From assembly GCA_011800805.1 (NCBI GenBank), contig MPNW01000057.1, positions 321,468 to 385,467 on the forward strand: 64,000 bases of DNA, given 5' to 3'. Each line of letters begins with the position of its first letter. Position 1 is the stretch's first letter. This DNA is from Hirudo medicinalis. Lineage: Eukaryota; Annelida; Clitellata; Hirudinida; Hirudinidae. The notes under the pieces were generated by a model. It was not told where the DNA came from. It searched no databases and saw only the letters and a program-made list of their open reading frames with translations. A program made the position numbers and the translations under genes. Below, piece after piece: positions 47,673-58,700 of the stretch.

Positions 47673-49925
47673 TGCAAAAAAAGACTGAAGGTGAAGGAAC
47701 AACTTTAGACACTTATAGAATATGGAGAGACAGAAACCCTGACATTTTTCCAGGAATGAATCCAAAAAATTTAAATAACTAAAGACGATTCATCTTGAGA
47801 GAAAACAAACTCACAGAATTAGAAATCAACGAAATAATTTCAGATGTCGCCTCCAAGGTGTTAGAATGTGAGATTGATGATGATCCAACAAAGTACATTG
47901 AGAGATATGCTCTGACACATTTGATAGTAATTTGGGCAAGACAGATGTGGAAGAAATTGTTGATGAATAAAATGGAGAATAAAATCATCTCAAAGCTGAA
48001 TGAGATCAAAAAGCATGAAATTGGAGAAAGGAACTTTCTGAATAAAATCAAAAATATAAAGCAGGTCTCAAAAAAAAATAGAAATGGCAAATAAAGTTCT
48101 CACTAAATTTACAACTGAGAAAAACATGAACTTAACAGAAAAAATTGGTAATAGAAGTTCAAAAATTCAATTGAGAAATACAGGCTGGAAGGAAAGAATC
48201 CAAAGAGTGATTGATGGTTGCAGAAAAGACCTGTCCTACATAAAGGAGTTCAGAAATGGAAATTTTGATCAAAAAGTGGAAATCAGGATGAAGACATTGT
48301 TGGAAAAAGCAGCATTCAATCCACCAATCAGATTAATGAACTTGAACAAAACATAACCATGAAGCTCCAGGTTAAAGCTCAAAGATTGAAAAGATACAGC
48401 AAAAGAAATGATCAATTCCACCAAAATAGAATATTCAAAAATGATGCCAAAAAATTTTACAGNTGAAATGAAAAAAGGCAAAGTTACAAGAGGAGGTGAT
48501 ATTGCTCTGCTGGATGGAGTTGAGATACAATCACTAAAAACTCAGGAGTTTTATAAATACCTTGGAATGGATGAAAAGAATGGAATCAATTATTATAGAG
48601 TTATGAAAGAAAAAGTGAAAAGAGAATATTTTAGTCATATGAAGAAAATTTTAAAATCTCAGCTCAACTCCAAAAACAAAATAATGGCCATAAACAGCTT
48701 AGCAACACCTGTTATGATATATAGTTTTGGTATTCTACCATGGCTGAAATTGAAAAACTGGAAAGAAAACAAGAAAGATATTGACTATGAATGGAATGCA
48801 TCACCCAAGGGCAGATGTGGACAAGTTAAACATCAAACGAAAAAATGGAGGTAGATGTTTGCTTCAGTTGCAATCCCTTCATCAACAGAGTATTCTGAAT
48901 CAAAAATTTGATTTGTCAATTGAAGAAATCTCTAGAAAACGAAAAAATGTCAAAAATAGCAAACAAGCCACTCCATGGAAAGTTTTTCAAACATTTAGAG
49001 GGAGCTCACATAAACAAAGAATTAAGTNGAAGATTAAAAGGAGAGACAGAGAGTTTATTGGTTGCAGCACAAGATCAGGCACTCAACACCAGATACCATC
49101 AAAGACATATCCTTGGCCAGTCAGTTAAGAGTGTCTGCCGATTGTGTTTAAAAGCCGAGGAGCACATCAGTCACATAGTTGCTGATATGAAGTCCTTGCA
49201 CCAGTGGAATACCTGCAGAGGCACAACAAGGTGGCGAGCTACATACACTGGCGAATTTGCAAAAGTCTTAATCTCCCAGTGACAGAAAAGTATTATATGC
49301 ATGAGCCCGAAAAAGTTACAAAGATGGAGGACAATGTTATTATGTGGGATAAAACAATATTAACAGATAGGGCGATTCTCGCAAACAGACCTGACTTAAT
49401 AATCCTGAACAAAAATGAAAAAAATTGCTTGATTGTGGATGTGGCGGTACCTGATGACGTGAATGTGTTAAAAAAAGACAGAAAAGAGGTTGAAATACAA
49501 AGATCTACAGATAGAAATTTCTAGAATGTGGAATGTAAAGACAAAAGTGGTAGCAGTTGTAGTTGGAGCCTTAGGAACTATGAATGACAATTTTAGTAAA
49601 GAAATTGAATCGATACCCGGAAAGCCGAATGCTGATGTTCAAAACATTGCCTTGAATGGGACAGCACACATTCTAAGAAAGGTACTTGGTTGATGGAAGA
49701 ACTGACATCGAAAGGACAAACGTTTTTGTTTATGTACATTCGATTTAAGTTTTGACTCAGTTCGTAATTAACACATTTATGTCCATTTATTGTTTGTGTG
49801 TGTGTGTGTGTTTTTTTTGTTTTTTTTTGTTTTTTCTTATGTTTTTCTTGTATTGTCTGAGGTCTCTGGATGAGACTTGGCTTTCATTTTATCCGGCTGC
49901 AAGAAACAGCTGAGTTTGACTTTGA
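47672..49925 (+). mobile_element. R4/Dong-like LINE (copy 2), RT core deleted
   Basis: The N-terminal/pre-RT region is present in several frames (TYRIWRDRNPDIFPGMN, RRFILRENKLTELEI, then WKERIQRVIDGCRKDLSYIK). At about 48475 it jumps directly to the RT thumb (TQEFYKYLGMDEKNGINYY, NSLATPVMIYSFGILPW), so the fingers and palm with the YADD site are missing. A zinc knuckle (CRLC...EEHISHIV) and a PD-(D/E)XK-type restriction-like endonuclease (NRPDLIIL, CLIVDVAVP) follow, ending with LNGTAHILRKVLG. N bases at 48462 and 49027 fall in it. Many frame breaks: inactive. R4/Dong elements encode this endonuclease type. Confidence 0.8.
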
Positions 49926-50045
49926 ATAAAATAATAATAATAATAATAATATTAATAACAATAAATAATAATAATAATAATAATGATAATAATAATAACA
50001 ACAAGTCATAATAATAATCATCATCATCATCATTATAATAATAGT
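49790..50045. repeat. (TG)n, T-rich tract and (TAA)n/(TCA)n tail
   Basis: A TG microsatellite (49795-49811) and poly-T runs lie in the LINE 3' UTR. TAA/AAT units then extend from 49926 to about 50045, the element's tail or TAA target. Confidence 0.8.
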
Positions 50046-50049
50046 TCAT

Positions 50050-50290
50050 TTACGTGGCGCCTTGTGCATAGTGGAAATCAGAGGCTTCTTGGTTCATCGC
50101 TATCCTGAAGAGATGAATCTTCAGCTGATGCTTGAAGATCTTGGTTAGGTTTTGGTGCGCTGAATGAAATGGATGAGGGAGGTACTCATGATTTCCGTTC
50201 TGATTGTATTTTCATGATCTGTGTCTGGCTTCATTCGAGTGCTTTTCAAAACTGATACTTATAAAGCATACTTTGCAATCTACCATGGAC
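50050..50290. repeat. Degenerate retroelement-like stretch
   Basis: GGCGCCTTGTGCAT and neighbouring sequence recall the 3' ends of CR1/L2-type elements seen at 33.75 and 61.7 kb. Too decayed to classify. Confidence 0.3.
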
Positions 50291-50319
50291 AGTCCAGTTT
50301 TTCTTTCTGATCTTGTTCT

Positions 50320-50585
50320 AAGGAACTCCTACCACGGAGCGCACCGACAGTGAATCATCAGAAGAGTGACCCCGTCACCGAACGTTTCGGCCCAGACTCC
50401 TTACGTTTTCAGGGGGTGTCCCTGTCGGTTATTACCCTACTTAAACCATCTACAGTACATCACCCATTATATGCTTATCGATTAAAGATCTTTGCACATC
50501 GATACCATATAATGCAAACTGAGCGTTATATTTTCTTGAAGCGGTCTTTCACTTTTAAAATTACGCTCACCGGCCGTTTGTTATG
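50320..50585 (-). mobile_element. LINE 3'-region fragment (copy B)
   Basis: Matches the non-coding part of the fragments at 2.05-2.4 and 56.4-56.7 kb. It includes the structured motif at 50344-50428, in which a block containing the inner CACCCG/CGGGTG hairpin has been lost. No coding part. Confidence 0.55.
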
Positions 50586-51124
50586 TCTTTTGACACTTAA
50601 GAATTTAAATTTATAAACGTTAATAGAGGCGCTTCTTACGTTATGGTATAGGAGGACTCTATGGGGATGATGCCTAGAAATCGACCGGGAACCCCCATCT
50701 GTGTCCCGTCTCCCGCGGCATTGGCAAATTTTAGCCGTGGTTTAGCCGGGGATTGACGTATAAATGATATACGTCAATTTAAAGTAAGATCAATTTTGTA
50801 AGAAATTTAAAAACTTTTTTAAAATGCGAACGTTTATTCAATATCAGAATTCAAGTTATCGTAATTTTTTTTTAATAAATTTGAAATTAAGTAATTTCAA
50901 CATTATTTGGCAAAAATCTCACCATGTCCTTCCGAAAGCACTTCGCCATTTTGAACTCCCTTTCACTATCCCTTGATTTATTGATTTATTTGATCAAAGC
51001 CAGTTGCTTAACTGAAATGATTTGGACAAACGACCAAACTATCACTTGAGCTCGGAGTTGGGCTTAAGTACACTCTTGCCAGCTTGGCCAAGGCTGACAG
51101 CTCAATCCGGCACACCTATCAGAA

Positions 51125-51400
51125 GGAAAGGGTCATCCGAGACACCTAAATGTTTCTTCTTCATGTACGACTCCATTTCCCTCTCCGCCTCCTCAGATAC
51201 ATTCTGGGCTACTCCTGCACAGGGACGTCATTTCAGCTTTTTCCTGGGGGACAAACCCTCGCACAACTTGAAGAGATGACCTATTTTTTGCTTCTAGCCT
51301 AAAGTCAGGGGATGGGCAACAATTTTCCCCCTAAATGACGTACCTGCTCCTGCAGGTACCAATTGCCAAAGTATCATCTTCATCCTTGAAGATGTGATTG
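51125..51400 (-). pseudogene. hAT transposase C-terminal fragment, split by a MITE
   Basis: The minus-strand frame reads VAQNVSEEAEREMESYMKKK and DDPFLLIGVPD before a stop, like the C-terminal dimerisation end of hAT transposases. The preceding codons continue on the far side of the 127-bp insertion at 51220-51346, so the frame was open before that insertion. Confidence 0.45.
51220..51346. mobile_element. 127-bp hAT-type MITE with perfect TSD
   Basis: Ends CAGGGACGTCATTT and AAATGACGTACCTG are inverted repeats (13 of 14 match). The target duplication ctcctgca is exact (51212-51219 and 51347-51354). The perfect duplication suggests a fairly recent insertion. The same terminus is seen at about 2006. 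Confidence 0.8.
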
Positions 51401-52761
51401 GACTGTGTCCAAAAGTCTGAAAATCTTTTGAGGTTGATAACCAAAGATAGTTAACAAAAGTGTAATAAACACAAGTTTTATATTTGTAATTGTTTATAAA
51501 ATTAATAAGAGTAATTTAGGGGCCAACCATAAATGTCAACAAAATGAGGGGGTAAGATTAATTGATGTCAATGACATTATTTTTTATGATCAAAAATCTA
51601 AATTTTAACAGATGGATTTCTAACATTACTTCATTAGTCCTTCAGTTCAGTCGTCACTGCTTGAACGGATTTACAAAATATGTAATCTTTTTACAAAATC
51701 TGTAATCTTTTTGTTGCTCCACAAGCAGGGCCGCTGTGGGGGCCGCAGGCCCGGGTTTTAAAATATTGAAATTTTATAATCTTTTTCTTTGTTTTTCCAT
51801 TACCAAATTGACATAACATATGGGCTCGAGGTATCTTTGCCTACTAGGCACTGCCTAGGAGCCCGAAATTTCTGTCAACGGTCCTCTTCACAAGTCATGT
51901 TAGAGAAATATGTTTAACATTACCGACAATGCTATCTTGGGCATAACAAATTAACACCTGTTTATCAACAAAAAACCTCCGGCCATTTCGAGTGGCTGCC
52001 AAATGACAGAAAGAGCTGATGGATATTATTGCATACAAGGAACAATCGGAAATTTTATGAACTGAATGGTTAGATGAAGATGATGTTGATTTGTCTGGCT
52101 TATTAGTTCAACAAAATGATGGTAATGATGAATCTGATACTATGCCTATTGCTACAATAGAGGAACATTTGACTTTCCCATGGGAAGATGATAGAGCTAA
52201 CATATAACTTCTTGATAGCTTCTAAGTTAACATTAAAAAAATTGACAATAATAATATTCAGTTTGGCAATTATTTTATTTACTTCAAAAAAATAGTCGCA
52301 AATTCAAAGTGTATTCAAGATACAAATTAAAAATTGCAAAACATTTTTATGGGGGTTGTCAGCTTTTTGACATAATTTTGATAGGGGTCTTTAAACGTTT
52401 GTCAGTTGTTGGCAGGGGGAAGGAAAGGGTAAAAAAATGACCTTAAATTTTTTGACATAATTAATGGACGACCCCTTAAGAAATGAGGCTTGAAATGATA
52501 GAATTACCTTAATTAATTCGGTTCATCACTGAATTTCCAAGGTAACATTGTGAATAGTTTTAAGGAGATGAACAAAAGCAGACTATTTCACTGTCAATAC
52601 GTTAGAAGGTTCTATTTCTAAACTTGTATTTTATTTCCCGTCCCCGGCCAAAAAATCTCCCCAGGTCGATTCCTAATGATGGCATGAATTTACCGCACTG
52701 GGTACTAACGCTAGTGATGCCACTGATCAACGTAAAACTTTGTGAAAGGTAAAATATTTAC

Positions 52762-55700
52762 CAAAGTCACATTTTTTCTCTCCGAAGTCTGGTCAACGCA
52801 AGTGTTAACAATTTCATCACCCTTTGAAAAAGTTTGATTAAATCTAGAAAAAGAGCTTGAAAAAAATTCATGCTTCGTTCTCACCGGCATCAGTCGAACG
52901 ACTCTGTGCAGTCTTCGAATTTCTTGAAAGTGGGGACTGTAATGGTTATCTCGATTTAGTTCAGGAAGTTCCACACCGTCTCTATAATGCTTGGTATATA
53001 TTTTCATGCCTGTTAGATGAGCATGAAGTTGCGATGCAAAGACATAGATGCCTTTATTTGATAGAGCCTGTTTCAAGCAATGTGCTGCTATTGTATGATT
53101 CAAATTAAAGCTTGGGAAAAGATAAAGTTTATTACTATTTGTGTGCATCTTGAAACACAGTATCCATTAAGTTTCCATTCTTTTAACCCCGGAGGAAGAG
53201 CCATTTTATCAGTATATTCTAGCCCTATTTCCATAACTCCAGCGTCGTATTTTCGGAGTTTATCGGTGATAAAAAATGTAATCCCGGAATTATCAATTAA
53301 TCCTGAAAGTATCAAATGAAATAAATTTAATGAACCATTATATTATTGTAAAAGCAATATTAGTTAACCTGATATGTGTCGTGGATTGTTGTAGTGGATT
53401 TCCAGCATTATATAACGGGAAAACTTTTTTCCTCCAATAGGGGCACCGGCTTCGTCTGGATAGGAAATACCCTATGAAATATTATTTATTATTGAAATTT
53501 ATTACTAATCGTTTCATTAAATGAAACGTGACGTCGGCATTAACAAAAAGACTAGTGATGCCCTACCTTCTTATGGCTGAAGTTTTTAAATTAAAAAGGA
53601 AGCTGCCTCATCAAGTTAAACGTTTATAAAATTTTATGACTTTTAAAAACTGGTATGTCTTAAGGCAAATACTAAGTAAGCGGTAAAGTCTACCAAAAAT
53701 TGTGCCAACATGCAACAAATAACATAGAAATATGTCTCAGTCCACACACAAAGTTCACAAACAAAGTTAGGATTTTTATCTGCTTCATCCATTTTCATAT
53801 TTCTTTTCATTTCTTGAGCATCCACTAATAAATTTTGTTAAGCGGAGGATGTCAACACGACAGTTTTGTCTTGTTTCTAAATTTGTTTATGGATTGGTGG
53901 GATATTGTGTGATGAAACGGTGAATGGACTAACAGGATGCTGTGAGTGGGGGATGGCAGATGTACTGGGGATGAGAATATTAAGTGATAAATTTTTTAAG
54001 GGAGTCTTGCCTCTCTTAGAATGCAAAATCGTGTAAGTTGTCTTGCTAACATTTAAAGAAATCTGATTTGCAGTTAACCACCGAGCTATTTTGTCAATTT
54101 CAACTTTGATTTTATGTAAAAGTTCCTGCAAATCGTAGCGTGACATGAACGCATTTGAACCATCTGCAACATGCAAACATTCTAAAACATTCTATTGAGA
54201 GGAGTTGTAGATGTTGTCAACATATATTAAGAAAAGCAACGGCCCTAAAATGGGGCCCTGCGGTACTGGATAATGTTGTGAAATAAAGAAATTAATTATT
54301 TACAAATTCATAATTACCTGATTTCAAAATCACATTAGTTAAGGCGCCACGTTACTTCTCTCTTAATTGTTTTATCAACACATCAGAAGTCTGTGTAAAA
54401 TTTGCTCGAAAATCAAAACTTGCGAGGTACTGAGGGATCTCTAAATGTTATCCAATCTAGCTATGGTTGGTTGTTTCTTAATTAACGTCCCTTTCATTAC
54501 TAGATGATTAGAACGCAAATCTAGCTATAACTTTGCAATATTTATCAGTGTGTCTAAGAAACTTTCCTTGGGGTGGCCAGTTTTGGTTATAACAACGTTT
54601 GGGGAAAATTGATTCTTTTGGGACACCTTAATGTATGGTTCTAAATTTCGGCTTCCTCCTGATTAAATAAGTAAATAAAATATTTCTAAAAGTCTTAAAA
54701 CGCTTAATGACTTTTGATGATTTACTTTATTAGAAACCTTGAAAAAATATCCATTTGATATTCGAAATAAAAATTTTTAATTTTTAATAAAACTGTCAGT
54801 TGTTATTTTGACGAAATGGTTAATGTAACAATATCAAAATACCAACTTTTATAAGTTGCATCGCATTCAGGTGAAATAAAGCGAATAATTCATCAAAAAA
54901 CCTTCGCCCCCATGGCCCAGGCTCCAAGGACTTTGGTGCAGCTTTCAAGTCCGAGGGGTCTTTCTGATTTCGAAGAACATGGAGCGTCGTAAGGAGGAAG
55001 GATCACGTGAGCCTCAACCTGGCAGTGGAAAACCTCCAAATGATGCACAATTCCTTGAGTTTCCTCATTGATTGCACCTTCAAACTAGAATAAGTTATTT
55101 ACTTATTAAATTAACGGCATTAAATTATCGATTTATAATTAATTTTTTATTTATCAATTTATCGCTAGCGTTCTTAATTAAGTGCTAATGGAAACCAAGG
55201 TAAGTGATAAAATGAAAATGAAGTGAAGTAAATGATGTGCAAAGTGATGTTCCCCGATTCTGAATTTTAATAACTGATAACAATGTTCATAACAGTCACT
55301 TTAATAACGATACCTAAGTAATTACTGATTATAACACTCCATCTTAGTATGATTATTCAATATTCTATTTATTTATTTAAATCAGGGCGGTTACCTTTAA
55401 CATTACCAAGGAACAAATAAGGAAAAAGAAAACAAACAAGGAATGGATAATTTACATTAATGCAACATTACCACCCACCTCGAAATAAGGAGGTTTTACT
55501 TAAGTTGCTATAACTCGCAGCAAATTCAAATTTTTAAAAAAGTAATACATGTACTTTTTTTACTTATTATATAATATATTGTAACCAACGAACGTTCATT
55601 GTTCAATGTTCGGCTCGACCCCGACAACGACGCGCCGTGGAAGCTCGCTAAGAGAAGGAAGAGAAGACAAGCATGATTCGAATCCGTGCTGCCATCGTGA

Positions 55701-58700
55701 GAGGATGTCTTAACCATTAGATCAAGGGTAATCAACTACATTTTATGAAGGGGAAAGTTATTTTTGATATTGGTGACCGAGGGCCAGATCTTTTAAGACT
55801 CTAGTTATCGTTTATCAGCATTTCATGCTCATTTTACTGCCAGTTAATTGTATACAAATTGCTTTTTATTTTATTATTTAATTTAACAGATTTTCGGGCC
55901 TCTTACAGCTGAGCTCTTCCTATCAAGGAAGTAATTTTTATTACATGGCTCATAAAAGATGATGTCCGTGAATTGTTTAAGTGATAAAAGTCAATTGATG
56001 TTATTAAATGATAGGTTCTGGAAAGAGGCTTAATGATACGGTTAACGACTGGATTTCCAATGGACACACGATTTTTGGAAGCGAATCAGATAATAGCGTG
56101 ACAGTGAGCAGAAATTGTAGAGGGCTTCAGTCTGAGAGGGGACTTAAGATTCACCAGGCAAAGCTAAATGCGAAGGAAAGGTGGTAAAACATCGTTCTGG
56201 TGCAGCTGTGCATTCAGGTAAAACGCCGAACGATACCGGACCGGATTCACACCACAGTTCCGAGTGCGTTCGAGTTTCCGGCCTCACGGAAGACCTTCCA
56301 AGAGCTAGAATCAAGTTCCCTAGAGGAAATGAAAGATGTGGCTTTGGCTGTTGAAGTGATGGAGCCCGCATTGGCAAATGACGTAGAACGCGAATGAGCG
56401 GTTAATACGATATTATGCGCGCGGTCGGTGAGCCGGTAATTTTCAAAGTGAAGGCGACCGCCGCGAAATATAACGCTCAATTTGCATTACATGGTATCGA
56501 TGTGTAAAGATCGCAACGAGTCTTTAGTCGATAACTATATAATGGGTGATGTTCTGAAGATGGCTAAAGTAGGGAAGTAACCGACAGGGACACCTGCCTG
56601 ATCAAACTGGTGTGACCCACCCCTCGAGAACGTAAAGATTTTGGACCGAATCATCATCTGATGATTCACTTCCGGTACATTCCGTGGTAGGAGTTTCTTA
56701 GGAATTTCTGTCCTAAAAAGGGACAAGTAAAGATCTTAAAAGACTTGAATGTTTCTATTAGAGAGATGTCAGTCGCCCTACGAATGTTATAATCCGTTAT
56801 TTAAGTGATCCTGAAAGTTATGGAACAATTTCCTCTCTATGAAAACTAAAACAAACTGGATGAACGTCACAGATGAGCTGTCCTCCGAGAATCTTCCAAT
56901 GGAATTTGATCAACAATAGACTTAAAAATGAGTTAAATTTTGTAAAACAGTAGCCTGAAATTTGTCTGAAACTGAATTCAATATAAATAGAGTTTGAGAG
57001 CTAATTATTAAGAAAATCGATAAAATACATTATTGGCTTTGGTGTAAATTATAATTTGAAGATTTGATTTTAACAAATATGAAAATTTATGTTCCCTAGT
57101 GATTCTGATTGATCTGCGTAATTTTTGAATAATTCCAGTTTTTTCCAGTTTTTTTGAAATTCGGAAATGTGAAATATTCATCTGAATAAATTTGTTACAT
57201 CTATGAATCTAATTTACTCGAGTATATTGTTTGAAAAATTCGCCTACATGATTCCCGCACATAAGAACGTAACTGGGCCGTATTTATGAAGCGGGTCATT
57301 TCACACCCCTTGGCGGGCCGCCAGTTGAATACCCCTGCATTAAACCTTGCGGGAGCACAGAGCGTTTTCGAATTAAAAATTGCTTATATTTGATATCCGT
57401 GCGCGCCAATAGAGATGTGCAATCAGTACGGTAACTTCACAATGTTCAATTTTAATGAAATTGTAAGTTTAAGCTATGATATTATTTTACAAACCCTGAT
57501 GATGTGAAGTTTTGACTTGAAATGTGGAAGCTGTTGCAGAGAACACCAATATGTTGTTTCATCCAAGGGAACCTCAACCTGAATTTGACGATTCACGTCA
57601 TCAAAATGTGTCTATAAGTTATTATGGTTAATTACGTAAATTAGCCATAATGAATTTAAATGTTCACCTAGTAAATACTTATCTAGCTATAAAATAAGAA
57701 ATAATTGGATTCGTAACGCAAGAACATCATTTATTTCGTACTTGATTCACATGAACATGGAGCACTTGAACATCACTAGGAAGTTTGGGCTCAGGTAGTT
57801 GACTTTTCAGCAGCTGAACTCTGTTTAGTTTGATGTCTTCTTGCTTCAGTTTCATTCCGTTCTCCATCATTCGCGATGTTCTCTCAAGAAAAGCTATGAC
57901 GTGCGTCGTTCCTCTCTGTAAATAATGCAATTTGTCAATATACCTAAGTATCTGTTCAGTGGCACAAAATCGGTCGAGGTAGGGGAAATTTTTTTATGTG
58001 TACATAAATATAACAGTAAAATTTAGTACTGGTCGCAAGTCGACCAATAGGAGAATTCTCAATGGAGTCTCCTGTCAAGTCGGCGCAGTGCCGCGGGTTA
58101 ACCAATGGGAGAGCTTCTAACACGAGCTTCCTGGCAAGTCGGCGAGAACAAGGCCTATATAAGCAGCAAGCTCCGTCTTCGGTGGTGGTTATCGTACGTT
58201 TCGTCGTTCGTTGAAGGTGTTGGCTGGTGCGTGTAGGTCTTGGTTTGATACTGCTCGTCGACTCGTCGATATGGATTGGTACCGATACAATACCGGCAGG
58301 GACATCCGTCTGATCAACGGGTGCGGCCCGACCCCTGAGAGTGTCAGAGGATCCAAGGGCCGAAACGCTCAAAGAAGGGGTTTCCTCTCTGAGGATTCCT
58401 GCCGGAGCTCGGAAAGAGTTTCAGCTACTACTGGTGGATTAGCGGCAAACAATTAATTTCACGCTAAAGACACACAAGTAAAGCAAAGACACTAGCAAAT
58501 TAGTTATCGAAACTTATAATATGTAATAAATGTTGATGTTGGAAGCTTTCCTAATTTACTGGAGCTGTATAATGACCAATAAATTATTTATGAATTATTA
58601 TTATTTATTACTTATTAATTAATTACTTATGAATTATATGGATCTAGAAAAATATTAAGGGGCAAACTGATAGGGGTAGGGGTCCCCTCCTTTCCCTCGT

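Larger units (their letters stand above)
50675..52675. mobile_element. hAT-like 2.0-kb element with TIRs and 8-bp TSD
   Basis: The left end TAGAAATCGACC and right end GGTCGATTCCTA are inverted repeats with one mismatch. They are flanked by atgatgcc (50667-50674) and atgatggc (52676-52683), a target duplication with one difference. An 8-bp duplication is typical of hAT. The interior has a minus-strand transposase C-terminus (about 51125-51400) split by a MITE, plus a GC-rich patch at 51726-51880 that may be a further nested insertion. It lies downstream of the last visible MOXD1-like exon. Confidence 0.6.

Noticed and set aside
47553..47765. Tyr- or Ile-rich protein
   Set aside because: Translation of the TAA microsatellite; no coding support.
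49837..50049. Asp/Tyr-rich frame
   Set aside because: Microsatellite translation.
58293..58405. HDV-like or twister ribozyme fold
   Set aside because: The helix order does not match the nested double pseudoknot of HDV-like RNAs, and the twister consensus is absent.
58211..58456. 81-residue protein in the family-3 element
   Set aside because: The frame overlaps the structured motif, whose conservation is at base-pair level; the equivalent frame is broken in other copies and no domain is recognised.
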